64,000 nucleotides of DNA from Ascoidea rubescens DSM 1968 (GCF_001661345.1 NW_017962913.1:2802694-2866693), one strand, 5' to 3'; counted from the stretch's first letter, positions 31,139-42,135 are shown. Notes: generated by a model not told the origin, from the letters alone. Numbers and translations: made by a program.

Positions 31139-31998
31139 CTAATGCTAATTCTAATGCTAATGCTAATGCTAATTCTAATGGCGATTTAAGATTTCTAATT
31201 GATATTATTAATCAAGATTCATACTGTGAATGGAATGAGTTTATTAACAAAGATGGAAATAAAAACTTCATTTCTAATTTTAATAGACCAAGAAATCTAG
31301 GTGATATTTACTACCCATTTAATGACTGTATATTATCCAAATCAATTAAAATGGGGTTTTTGTTGAAAAAATCTAAAGTCTTTAATAAATATAACAAATA
31401 TTATTATGTTTTAACATTAAACTATTTGCACGAATTTAAGTCAAACAACCTAATTGATGATAATACCCCAATTTACTCACTAAAGTTGAATAATTGTTTT
31501 ATCTCTGAATTTGACAAAATTTCCAAATTCATCTTGGTTTACAAAAACCCCTTATCAAAGAAGATTCAAAAGATTATTTTCAAAACTGAAGACAAAGTGG
31601 AGCTATTCAAATGGTATAACGACTTGAACAAGTTGCTAAGCTTTCCCAGCTCAATTGAAAGAGGATTGTACATTGAGTCCAAATTAGCTGATGTTAGTAA
31701 GCACAACGAGATCTCGAACAACGACGCTGATGCAGCTGGCACCGGCAGCGTGGCCCCAATCCAAATCAACGTTTCCCACAGCGACAACGATCCTGTTCCC
31801 AGCAGTAGCAACAATAGCTTTGATAACAGCGACGCTGGTCCTGCAACACAACCCTCCTCGCCCTTGTTGGCACCGGCACAAAAGCCCCCTTTGCGATTCT
31901 CGTACTCTGCTGGTCGAATTGGCTCTACAACAGCAGGTTTGTCCTTGCAAAACAGCGCTCTGAACTTGAGTGCCGATGATCTCTATCTCAATAAATAG
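30058..31998 (+). CDS. SLM1: Slm1/Slm2-type BAR-PH protein (TORC2 effector)
   Basis: 646 residues. The helical BAR-like region spans about 25-390, with conserved DPYLLKLNLDLQLKNQILEE and ENIQKNGSELDRIIFQEIQD, interrupted by Asn-rich inserts. A PH domain follows at about 428-530 (IKMGFLLKKSKVFNKYNKYY, YVLTLNYLHEFKS, ELFKWYNDLNKLL). The Ser/Pro-rich tail is coded by much GC-richer DNA (31690-31990). Slm proteins bind PI(4,5)P2 at the plasma membrane and recruit Ypk1 to TORC2, linking stress to actin and sphingolipid control. Saccharomyces has two copies; here one is seen. Start chosen as the first ATG, just after the TATA-containing promoter. Confidence 0.88.
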
Positions 31999-32647
31999 TT
32001 GTTTGAAACCGATTGAACACCTGTTGAAGACTTGTTGGATTCCATATATCTGATAACCAATTGATAACTGATTGATTGCTGATTGTTAACAGATCGGGAA
32101 ATTTAGTCTCAGTCTAAAAGTTATAACGATAGATTAAGAAATCAAATGAGAAATTAATTATGAATTCAAATAAGAATTTAAATTGAAATTATAAGCCATT
32201 TTGTTTTCTTTTAGCTTGTTAACTTTTATTCAAAATTATTCACAATTATTCAAAATTGTTAGATTTTATAGAACTTTATAAAAAAATTATGCAAAAATAT
32301 TAATAATTATAGAAATTTTAGGAAACATATATGCTATTGTAACTGATTAAGGAAATTTTCTTTTCTTTTAAATGATTTGAGAGAGATATCAGCCTATTGT
32401 TAGATGACCTTTCAACGAGATCAAATCTGTTGTTAAATAATAGAAATGATTTGAATTCAATACAATTGTATCAAACTTATATAAAAGTGTATATAATTTT
32501 ACAACTTAATTGAATTTGTGGCCTGTTTAGTGTGGATTTTCAAAATATTGTAATGTATCCACGGAGACGTCATTTGGGATCTTTTACAAAAAATGAGAAA
32601 AACAAAATTATAAAATTAGCAAAAGTGTCACAAAAGCATCAAATCTG

Positions 32648-32691
32648 AATTATTATTTAAATATTAAATATTAAATATTTAAATAATAATT
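32648..32691. repeat. AT-only inverted repeat, 18-bp arms
   Basis: Arms AATTATTATTTAAATATT (32648-32665) and its exact complement (32674-32691) around an 8-nt spacer. Confidence 0.85.
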
Positions 32692-32971
32692 ATTTCGCTA
32701 TGATTAGTTTATTATCTGTTATCTAAGTATCATCTGGCAAGTGGATAATCCAGTAGTTGAAGAGCTAAATAGGCAAGTAAACAAGTCAGCGATAACCTTC
32801 TCCTCTATACTGGATGACAAGAGCAAGGAAGTTGGAGAGTGACATCAGAGCCTAGATCCAGTTTTTGTACCTGTTCACTACTTATTGTTGTGTCCTTTTG
32901 CTTTATTTTCGTTATTTTCATTATTTTTTATTGTATTGTGTTGCATCGTGTTGGTGTTCTATCGTGGTTTA

Positions 32972-33008
32972 TCCTCACCTACAACACGACCAATGTTGTA
33001 GGTGAGGA
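32972..33008. repeat. Perfect 14-bp inverted repeat (hairpin)
   Basis: TCCTCACCTACAAC (32972-32985) and GTTGTAGGTGAGGA (32995-33008) with a 9-nt loop ACGACCAAT. Seven of 14 pairs are G-C, in AT-rich surroundings. Confidence 0.9.
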
Positions 33009-33697
33009 AAATGGGAATCGAGCAGAGGAAGCAAAAAATTAGTGACAATAAGGAAGTTGTGAGAACTTTAAAGAGGTATATATTGGGCAGGATATGTCTC
33101 TAAATCCTTCTTTGATATTGGCGATATGGTTAAAAAAGTGGGAACTCAATTTGAGTGATATATAAACCTAATGTAACACGTCCAATAAATTGGAAATAAT
33201 TTTATTAATAATTTATTCAGTGCTTTGAAGACTATAGTCAGAAAAATCAGAACTCAAGTATACGAGATAGAGTATTAGCTGGCTTGACTTACCGGTTGAG
33301 TCAGTCAGTGTAGAATTGAAGAAAAGAAGACAGGAAAAACCAAAAAAAAGTAAAAAAAGAATATAATAAATTTATTTAGTTGAAACAACGAAAAAGATAA
33401 AAACAAAGATAAAAATAAATGAAAATGAAAATGAAAAAAGACCTTTGAAACACCCAAAATATTATCTTGAAAAAAAATAGTAATAATAAAACTAAAAAAA
33501 AGATATTAGAATATAGGTTGAACAAAAAAAGATTAAATATACAAAAATGAAAAGTAAATAAAAAAAGAAAAGTAAACTATGATAATAAAATGCTATAGTA
33601 AAAATCATGTAAAAATAATATAATAATAATGGTAATAATAGTGATCAATAATAATTCTGAATAAAGATAAATTATAAGAATAAGAATAAAGAAATTA

Positions 33698-34355
33698 TTA
33701 TATATGTAAATCATTCCATTTTTTATGTTGAATGTAAACAAATAATAAGGCTGATAAAATTGCTACAAGTAATAGTAGTATAGTTGAGAGGTTATCATTT
33801 TTTTTACATTTGGATTTTTTTTTCTTGTTATAAGGATAGATATCATTTGAATTTGAGTAATTTAATTTTGGAATTTTTTTCTTAAAACTCGAAAAATTTG
33901 GAGGAGAGATAATTTTGAGGGGGTTTTCATAATTTGGGATACAGTTTTGTAGTAAGTTATTGATGTTTCTATTGTTATTAGACTTGATGGATTTATTTGA
34001 TTTATCGCAGGTGTTTTTTAATGAATCGTTTTTAATGCTCATGGCTAATTGATTTTTAAGATGCTTTTTATTTAATTTGACTTTGTCAAATTCATCCAAT
34101 TCTCCAATATAAAAGGGCGATAACATTTCTCTTGAATATTCAGAATGTCCAACGTCTTCGAAAAAGGAACTTGCGTCTATTCCTCCACAGTCTAGTAAAA
34201 CCTCGGGGCCACCTGGATGAGACGAGATAAAACTGGGGGTTATGCTGTACACTTTTCCATATATTATCATCCATAGATCATTGGGAGATGTGTGGTTTGC
34301 TATTTCTTCCAAAGTGTATGTTTTAGTTTTATTTTCTTTATCATTATCATTATTA

Positions 34356-34435
<80 letters not shown>

Positions 34436-34876
34436 ACTTGTCAGATTGAGATTTGTTAGTGTATCATCCTCTTCTTCGTCTTCTTCTTGTATAGTCTGTA
34501 TTATGTCTTTGTGATTTATCATTATATCTATTTTATATATATGGTTTATGCCTATGTCATTGGGTATATTGTCCATGTTACTTATATTGTTATTGTTGTG
34601 TATATTTATATTATCGTTATCTATTGTATCAAGTATTTTATTTTCATCTTCATTTATAGATTGTATTAAATTATTGTTATCGATTATCATTTTATTTCTG
34701 TTATTGTTATTATTAATATTAATATTAGTATTAGTATTAGTATTAGTATTATTATTGTTATTATTATTGTTATTATTATTGTTATTGTTAATAGTAGTAT
34801 TTATATGGCTTTTATTAATGAGATTTATGTTGGTTAAAAAAGATTCACTCAATAATTTTGATGGGTATTTACCCAT
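33698..34876 (-). CDS. Tail-anchored cytochrome b5 with long Asn-rich N-terminal extension
   Basis: 392 residues. The b5 haem domain is at about 185-260: TYTLEEIANH, SSHPGGPEVLL with the first His ligand, and DVGHSEYSREML with the second. A C-terminal hydrophobic segment (TILLLLVAILSALLFVYI) followed by a short polar tail is the normal ER tail anchor. Ordinary yeast Cyb5 is about 120 residues; here about 185 extra residues precede the domain, mostly Asn runs plus an acidic patch (EEDEEEDD), and a 100-residue linker precedes the anchor. Cyb5 passes electrons to desaturases, sterol enzymes and P450s. The true start could be an internal ATG, since AAT runs keep this frame open. Confidence 0.8.
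34340..34432. repeat. (ATT)n microsatellite coding poly-Asn
   Basis: About 30 trinucleotides with few interruptions, inside the cytochrome b5 extension. Confidence 0.9.
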
Positions 34877-37803
34877 ATTTATTAGATATGAAATCTTAAT
34901 CCAAACAAAAGAAATGATGGATTATGAAATTATGAAATTGATTATTTTAAATACTTTAAATAATATGAGAAATTTAGAAAATTTAGGAAATTATAAAAAT
35001 TAAAAATCAAGTATCAAATCCAAAAAAGAAAACAACAAACAAAATAACAAAATAACAGGAAATGGAAACTGAAAGTTAAAACCTTTTATTAAAATTTTAT
35101 TGAAATCTTAAAAAAATCTTAATAAAATCTTGTTGAATTTTAGATAAATTTAAAAAGTTACAAAGTTATTTTGAAAATGATTAGTGTTGGAGTAAATTTG
35201 CTATTTGTTTTTCTTTTGTCTCTTTTCTTAATTTAAATTGTTTGTACTTTGAGTAAATACTTAAATATTTAAATAAAAGAAAAGTATCAGGAAATAGAAA
35301 AGTTTGTATGAATCTTAAAAGAAAAAAAATTAAAATTCAATTTCAATCACCAAAAGAAGTACCAAAAGGTATTATGTTAATTTATATTAATTTTCTCTGA
35401 TTCTCTAATTTCCTCTAATTTTTATAATTTTTATAATTTTTAAGATTTTTTGTAACTTTTTGCAATTTTGTATAGAATTCAATAAATTCTTTAAACTGTT
35501 GTTAATTCTTTTTGAATCAGTGTAAATATACAGTTTTAAATTCTGTTGATAAATAATAAAGCCCACCAAGTAAATAGCAAAAGAGTTTTAAGAGTTTAAA
35601 TATCAAACTCGATGAGAAATAGCAGAAATGAAGAAGAAATGCTTTGAAAAGAGGATCTGGGACAGCGAAAAAAGGACAGAAGAAAAACAAAAGTTTTCAA
35701 AAACAGGGGAACATTAAGATGTTTGGATACTAAGATACTCTGAAATTAAGAACTTGGAGAGCGAGATGAAATTGTGAAAATTAGACTGCAGTGTGAATGT
35801 GATCTGTACCATCGCTGGTATTATCAACTCTTTCAGTGCTCGGTATTTCTCCAGCCAATTCGCACTGCACAAAATCTTTCGAGACGTCTTCTGCGCGGAC
35901 AGCGCTTGGTTCTGGAAAGGTCCTTCCGGCAGTCAACAGCGGTTGACGGCATATGTGGGCGTTTGTATGTGTGATACTGCACATAAAGGACGTGCTGCTG
36001 CGGACTCAGGGCTTTACACAGGCTTTTGTGAACCCCGGTTCTTGTGCTACTGTGCAAAAGTAGCGCCTGTAAGCACCAATTAGCACCGTCTGACACCAAT
36101 CAGCACCAATTGGCACGCTTTAGTTTTGCTGGGCTCAAATTAGTTCTTTGCTAAGCGATGCAGGTGCCCTGGCGTCACCGCCTTTTCGAGATGAGAAGCA
36201 GAGTTATCTCCCGATCGGCGGGTCTGCTGCTACTAAACAAGAGGAGTTCTACAGGTTTCTTCCCAAATGTCACCAAAACTAGAAATTTCGTGGATATATT
36301 TGTTCCTGAATCACCAAGTATACGAATTGAAACAAATAGGGCAGAATTGATAAAACTCTGCATGTATTTTGTTTTGTGTCCTGAAACTCAACAAACAACT
36401 TGATGATTTCATTGCTTGTTTGCTTTCACTATTCGGATTTAGATATTTGGTGTTTTAAAATTATTTTTAATAATAATATTAATAATAATAATAACAATAA
36501 CAATAATAATAATAATAATAATAGTAATAATAACAATAGTAATAATAATAACAATAATAACAAATAGTAATCATACATCAATACACCAAGTATTGGAATT
36601 CACAAATGTCCAAATCGATGAATTCGTTCAGATTAATCCTGATTAATCAATACTAGTCAATAATAATCTGCATCGATTCAAATGACCAATTAGTTTCAAA
36701 TAAATTCCCAAAAAGTTTGATGAGTTTTAAAACGAGATCGAGAATTTAATTGAGTGAATTGATGGAGTTGAAATTGAAACAAAAGCCGCTCTCACTTCTT
36801 TCTGTGCAATGAGCATTAAATAGATTCTGAAAATACAAAATTGCAAAATTGCAAAACTAAAAAAAGAAAAAATAAAGAAAAGAGTTCTTTTTTCTTATCC
36901 GAATTACTAGTACAAGGTAAGGAAGGCACAGTAGGCAAAAGACAATTAAGAGACAGAGATATGAAAAATAGGACATGAAATTATACACCCAATCACTACT
37001 GATTTAAATCGTCAGTACCATAACAAATAAGAACTCTCCTTTATTAGCTAAAATTTGCAGCTTTTCCAGACCCAGATTTCATTCAGAATTTTATTTGAAA
37101 TAGGGCTGCCCCAACAGCCGAAACAAAGGCAACGCCACTCGTGTGGATGTCTCTTTTTTTTTCTTTCTTTCGCCTTGCTTGTTTCAGACACCCAGTTACT
37201 TGGTTACTACCACTGAAAGAAGTCCTCCAGCTATTGTAATCGCTGTAGTACAAAGGCTGGATTACATTGTTTATTTGCTTATATTGGCTACATAAAACGT
37301 AGTGGTTGTAGTATCAAAACGGTGGTTTTGCAACATTGTAGTTGTTGTAACACAGACAAATTTAGATACATCAACCACAGCAATGGGGGAAACCACAAAT
37401 CGTCTCTCTTTTGCAATTGGTTTTTTTCGTTAAAATATGCAATGTTTAAATCGATTTCTTTTAAAAACAAAAAAAAAAATTGATATAAAATTATTTTAAT
37501 GTAGACTGGTCAAGAAAAAGAATGTTTAATAATTAATATCAACACAAATACCAATACAACTATCAATACCAATATTGATACGATACTAATTTAAAGTTTC
37601 TTTTTTTTTTATCTTTTTTTTTATTAGCTGTATTTACCGATTTTAATTAAAAGAATTAAAATAATTAATTAAAACAACTAATTAAAACAATTGAAATAAT
37701 TATTATTATTATTTATTATATTATCATTTATAATTCCTGAAAGAATTTCATCCTGTTTTTGAATTTAGAATTTTCGTTTAAACACTTGACCAATAACTGA
37801 TAC
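34877..37803. other. 2.9 kb divergent intergenic region
   Basis: Between the cytochrome b5 and unknown membrane protein starts. AT-rich flanks surround a GC-rich core at about 35790-36240. A poly-AAT tract lies at 36464-36567, and a moderately GC-rich patch at 37060-37260. An 81-residue frame (36158-36403) and a 54-residue Asn-rich frame (36403-36567) exist but match nothing I know. No introns or RNA-gene signatures found. Probably large regulatory DNA. Confidence 0.5.
36464..36567. repeat. Intergenic AAT/AAC/AGT tract resembling poly-Asn/Ser coding sequence
   Basis: In one frame it reads only AAT, AAC and AGT (Asn, Asn, Ser) up to a TAG at 36565-36567, the same mixture as the Asn-rich tracts of real genes here. 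That frame is open back to ATG 36403. Confidence 0.7.
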
Positions 37804-38988
37804 ATGAAAAAAATTGATTTCAGAGACATGAATCGTTTTAGATGCAAACCAACGAGCCCAAATGAAATTAATAACACAGTTGATTTAAAAGAAATAAATA
37901 AACTCAATATTCATCACGATGAATATTTGTCTGCTTATAAAGGAGAAAATGAAAATGAAAATGAAAATGATGATGAAATTGGAATTGGAAATGGAATTGA
38001 CCATTATATTCAAATTCAAAATGGTGAGTTAAAAAATAGTTTTAACATTACCAACAATAATAATAATAATGATTACCAAGATGATAATAGGAATGAAAAT
38101 AATATTCAAAATAAAAGTAATGATCATAATCCAATTGTTATTTTTATCACAAAATGTACTTCTTTTAAAAATTCACTTTTAATTATCTTAATCCAATTGT
38201 TAAACTTATCAATAATTTTGGCTTTTAAATTAAGAGATGTTAATTTAAAATTGTTTAAACTATTAAATTCAATCAACTTATATTTAATTGAATTCTTAAT
38301 CTTTCTAATTTACTCCATAATTTCCATCTTAAATTCCTTTTCACTTACCACTAATATTGATACTATTAATAATATCAATACACCAGAAAATTTAAAAATC
38401 GAAGACATCCACTTTTTGTTCTGGAATGATTATAAAATCTCATCCTCAAATGATTTCAAACACTTGAAGTACTCTCCATATCCTCTTCCTTTCAATCATC
38501 TTTTAAATCTCAAATCAATTCTCGATCTAATGAATATTACTAATAATAATGATGCAGACAAAAATCCAGAAATTAAGCCAATGAGCATCAATCCAATTAA
38601 CAACACTAACAATACCATTACCAATGATGATGAAATAGTTGAAAAACTGGATTCCCAATCAACCAAAACATCATCCTCCAAACATTCTATGGTTCACATC
38701 AAAAAGAAATTTACACCTCATCGCAACAAGAAAACTACCACTACCGTCGCTACCAACGGCAACACCAAAAATACCGAAAACAACACCAATGACAACACCG
38801 TTGATAATGCCAACGACATTACCAACACCAGCAGTGATATCACCGGCTCCACCATCCTCTCTCCTGCTCCCTTAAACGCCGACACTCTCCCACAATCCAA
38901 TCCGGTTCTAGCCACCGCAGACCCCGTGATATCCGTTCAGCGGAAAAATCTCTTCCGTCTCTCGTCTCATCTCCGCTCCCGAAAATGA
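37804..38988 (+). CDS. Unknown membrane protein with two hydrophobic segments
   Basis: 394 residues from ATG 37804. I do not recognise the family. The N-terminus (1-115) is acidic and Asn-rich with an NENENEN repeat. Two hydrophobic segments at about 125-145 and 155-180 (IILIQLLNLSIILAF and LYLIEFLIFLIYSIISIL) form a likely hairpin or two-pass anchor. A short conserved-looking block follows (IHFLFWNDYKI and YSPYPLPFNHLLNLKSIL). The last 160 residues are disordered, Thr/Asn-rich, ending in basic HLRSRK. The final 100 codons and the 3' flank are GC-rich. Same direction as PFK26 downstream. Confidence 0.6.
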   Translation: MKKIDFRDMNRFRCKPTSPNEINNTVDLKEINKLNIHHDEYLSAYKGENENENENDDEIGIGNGIDHYIQIQNGELKNSFNITNNNNNNDYQDDNRNENNIQNKSNDHNPIVIFITKCTSFKNSLLIILIQLLNLSIILAFKLRDVNLKLFKLLNSINLYLIEFLIFLIYSIISILNSFSLTTNIDTINNINTPENLKIEDIHFLFWNDYKISSSNDFKHLKYSPYPLPFNHLLNLKSILDLMNITNNNDADKNPEIKPMSINPINNTNNTITNDDEIVEKLDSQSTKTSSSKHSMVHIKKKFTPHRNKKTTTTVATNGNTKNTENNTNDNTVDNANDITNTSSDITGSTILSPAPLNADTLPQSNPVLATADPVISVQRKNLFRLSSHLRSRK

Positions 38989-39773
38989 CCAGTCTTCCTC
39001 CTCCTCCTTCTGCTGCTTCTCCTTCTTCTTTCCCTCTCTCTGTCTCTCTTCTCCTCCCGGACCGCAGCCCGCGGTAACACGGCAGGAAAGCCACGGATCC
39101 GCGCTTCCTGGCGCCCGTTATCAGACCTCAGCGGACATATGGCTTGCTTATCTGCGCACGTTCTTCTTACTAAATCCCACTACCCATTTTCAGTGCTTTT
39201 AGCTCTTAATGAAGTTGTGTTTCTTACTGCGGAACACCACTTCACTACTATAGCCCAGTCTGTTCGGAACATGCGTGCTGTTGACTCATTTCACATCTTT
39301 TTTTTCGCGCACTTTCTTTCTTGTTTCTTTCCACCTCATGATCCTTATTTTCTTTTGCTGTCGCTTTCTTCTCCTTCACGCTCCTATTATTATCCAAACT
39401 CTCTTTATCAATATGGAAACAGTATGAAAACTCAATGGAAACAGTATGAAAACTCAATGGAAATCGTACGGAAATCCTCTCGGTTCCTAATTTAATTTGA
39501 AAAATTTAATCATCTCATTCATATTTTTTCATTTATTTTCATTTATTTTCATATTTTTCATTATTTTTCAACCCATTTGCTTTTATTTGCTTTATTAGTA
39601 TTATGATTCACCTAATTTCATCATCAGCTCATATATATTTCACAAAATAATCATGGTTTTTTCTATTTCTCCATCCTTTTCGAAACTTCTTGATCTTCTT
39701 TATCTTCAACACTTTATCTTTATTATCTTTATTATTCATTTAAATAGTACTTGATAAATATTTAATAACCAAC
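38989..39773. other. Intergenic, promoter of PFK26-like gene
   Basis: 785 bp. The first 150 bp are GC-rich (CCGGACCGCAGCCCGCGG), the rest T-rich. A 22-bp tandem repeat lies at 39413-39463. Confidence 0.5.
39413..39463. repeat. 22-bp tandem repeat, 2.3 copies
   Basis: Unit beginning ATGGAAACAGTATG at 39413 and 39435, with a partial third copy from 39457. No mismatch between full copies. About 310-360 bp upstream of the PFK26-like ATG. Confidence 0.85.
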
Positions 39774-41843
39774 ATGATTAATGAGAATATTATTACTCAT
39801 TTAAATCAATTAAACGAGTTCACTGATCTGACAAATCTAAATAAATTAAATGACTTGATAAATACCTTGAACTTGAATCACCTAAACAATTCAAATAATT
39901 ACAACCCAACAATCGATGTTCCGGGCCAAACCAAATCGAAATTAAATCCCCATGGCAATATTCACGATTTGAATTCAAAACTAGTTATTGTAATGGTTGG
40001 TTTACCAGCTAGGGGAAAATCCTATATAACAAAAAAATTGATAAGATATTTAAACTGGTTGCAATACAACTGCAAGATTTTTAATGTTGGAAACAAAAGA
40101 AGATCATCAAAACAAAATCATGGAGCTGGTTCAAACCCTCTTACAAAACCGATTCTTAATCATCCTGAATCTCATTACAACAACAATGATAATAATGATA
40201 ATAATGATAATAATGATAATAATGATAATTTTGAAATTGATCATTCTTCAAAGATTTTTGATCCAAATAATAAATCGTACTTGGAAATGAGAGAAAATTG
40301 GGCAATGGACACTTTGGACAACTTGTTGGATTATCTTATCAACCAAAATGGCACTGTTGGTATCTTCGATGCCACCAACACCACCAAATTAAGAAGACAC
40401 CATGTTTATCAAAGAATCAAACATAAATCAAATTCAACATTAAAAGTTCTTTTTTTAGAGAGTATCTGCACTGATACTTCTATTCTCGAAAGAAATATAA
40501 ATTTAAAACTATCTGGTCCCGATTACTCAAATTTAGACCCAATCTTAGCCTTGAATGATTTCAAACTAAGATTGAAAAACTACGAATCTGCTTATGAAAC
40601 AATAGATGATGATGAAGAAGAATTTTATGAAAATATTGACAACGGCTTGCAATATATTAAAATTATAAACGCCGGTAAAAAGATCTTATCCTACAACATA
40701 TCTGGCTTTTTATCCTCCCAAATCGTTTCTTACCTATTGAATTTCAATTTAAAATCAAGACAAATTTGGTTATCAACTCATGCTCAGTCTTATGATGATA
40801 AATATAATATAATCGGCTATAAATCTCTCTCAGATAACAAAACAAATACATCTTTAACCCCCTTGGGTAAAAAATATTCAAAGACTTTAGTTCGTTTCTT
40901 AAATGAAAAGCAAAAAGAATTTAGATTAGATCAATTCAAAAATTCTTTTCTTGATAAAAAGGACCAATTATTATCCACAATTAAATCAAAAACTACTGCT
41001 CACCATCCGATTTCAATTTCAAAGAAAAAATTAAATATTAAAGTGGATAATCCTCTCAACTTTAGTGTTTTTTCTTCAATGCTAAATCCAACTATTGAAA
41101 CTTTAACTTTTTTTGAAAACGATACTGACAATTATCAAGTCAAGCAAAGTAAAAGATTAAATGAACTATCCTTTGGTTCACTAAACGGCTTAACTCCAAA
41201 CCAATTTAAATCGAAATTTCCTCTAGAATATCAAAAATATTGTTCAATCTTTAATAGCAACAACATTAATGAAAAATTACATTATAGATTTCCCAATAAT
41301 GGTGAATCTCATCTAGATGTGATTAACAGATTAAGACCCTTTATAATTGAATTGGAAAGATTGTCAAACCACGTTCTAGTAATCTCTCATGAGATCGTGT
41401 TGAGAATCTTATTAGCTTACTTTATGAATCTTGATAAAGAATTTTTAACTGATTTAAAAATTCCTCAACATTCGGTTTATGTTCTTGAACCTAAACCTTA
41501 CGGTTTAAGCTGGGAAATGTATCAATATGATGAAGAAATGGATTGGTTTTTTTCTGTTGAAAAAGATGAGGTTATTAAAAAATTAACCACTCAAAGAATT
41601 ATTAATAATGACAATAATAATAATTCAAATAGCAATAGCTATGGGTTTTATTTGCATGGAAATGATTCTCAAAATTCTCAAAATTCTGGAAATAACTCAG
41701 ATTCGGATAATTCAATTTTTGATATATCTCATTCGAATGAGAAACTTGATAATTATATAAATACTCCTGATAGTTTAAGATCATTGAGTAGTTCAAGTAA
41801 TCAACTAAATCATCCAAACATATTTGAGAAAAACAAATTCTAA
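39774..41843 (+). CDS. PFK26: 6-phosphofructo-2-kinase with degenerate bisphosphatase domain (PFK26-like)
   Basis: 689 residues. The kinase half has a Walker A loop GLPARGKS (76-83), FNVGNKRR, FDATNTT and a conserved LERNINLKLSGPDY block. The bisphosphatase half begins at about 330. The normal LSRHGES reads LSTHAQS (335-339), so the Arg and Gly of the catalytic RHG motif are lost. The acid-base Glu region reads LSFGSLNGLT. The second-His block ISHEIVLRILLAYF is kept. This predicts synthesis but little or no breakdown of fructose-2,6-bisphosphate, the activator of phosphofructokinase, as known for yeast Pfk26. An Asn/Asp repeat (NNDNNDNND) interrupts the kinase domain near 137-152. The tail is Ser/Asn-rich. 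Confidence 0.88.
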   Translation: MINENIITHLNQLNEFTDLTNLNKLNDLINTLNLNHLNNSNNYNPTIDVPGQTKSKLNPHGNIHDLNSKLVIVMVGLPARGKSYITKKLIRYLNWLQYNCKIFNVGNKRRSSKQNHGAGSNPLTKPILNHPESHYNNNDNNDNNDNNDNNDNFEIDHSSKIFDPNNKSYLEMRENWAMDTLDNLLDYLINQNGTVGIFDATNTTKLRRHHVYQRIKHKSNSTLKVLFLESICTDTSILERNINLKLSGPDYSNLDPILALNDFKLRLKNYESAYETIDDDEEEFYENIDNGLQYIKIINAGKKILSYNISGFLSSQIVSYLLNFNLKSRQIWLSTHAQSYDDKYNIIGYKSLSDNKTNTSLTPLGKKYSKTLVRFLNEKQKEFRLDQFKNSFLDKKDQLLSTIKSKTTAHHPISISKKKLNIKVDNPLNFSVFSSMLNPTIETLTFFENDTDNYQVKQSKRLNELSFGSLNGLTPNQFKSKFPLEYQKYCSIFNSNNINEKLHYRFPNNGESHLDVINRLRPFIIELERLSNHVLVISHEIVLRILLAYFMNLDKEFLTDLKIPQHSVYVLEPKPYGLSWEMYQYDEEMDWFFSVEKDEVIKKLTTQRIINNDNNNNSNSNSYGFYLHGNDSQNSQNSGNNSDSDNSIFDISHSNEKLDNYINTPDSLRSLSSSSNQLNHPNIFEKNKF

Positions 41844-42135
41844 ATTCCAGAAATCCTTTAATGACTTTTAACGATATTTTTTTTATCCATACCTTCATTT
41901 ATATTACTATTTATTACAATTTGTATTTTAGACAAAAATTTTTTTTATTATTTACTTTTCATTTCATTTCATTTAAAAATATAGATCAATCAAAAAATAT
42001 TTTACATAAATTTTATTTCTATTTAAAAGAATTTAATAACATTATAAATTTCAAGCTAGCGTATATTTTTATTTTCATTATCATTTTTATTTCTAATTTT
42101 GTTTCTATTTTTAATTGTTAAATCTTGTAAATTGC

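Larger units (their letters stand above)
31999..33697. other. Long convergent gap with two hairpins
   Basis: 1.7 kb between convergent stops, unusually long where no promoter is needed. It holds an 18-bp-arm AT palindrome (32648-32691), a 14-bp perfect hairpin (32972-33008), a TGAGTCA site near 33297, and an A-rich right end. No protein, tRNA or snRNA signature seen. An unrecognised RNA gene is possible. Confidence 0.5.

Noticed and set aside
32839-33042. 67-codon frame over the hairpin
   Set aside because: Non-ATG start, low-complexity Phe/Ile content, and includes the inverted repeat.
34242-35003. Leu/Ile-rich + strand frames opposite poly-Asn tracts
   Set aside because: Antisense readings of AAT runs in the cytochrome b5 gene; similar shadows occur opposite STS1 and the GATA-like gene.
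36158-36403. 81-codon frame starting with ATG
   Set aside because: No motif, overlapped by another frame on the - strand, sits at the edge of a GC island. Kept only as a remark in the gap entry.
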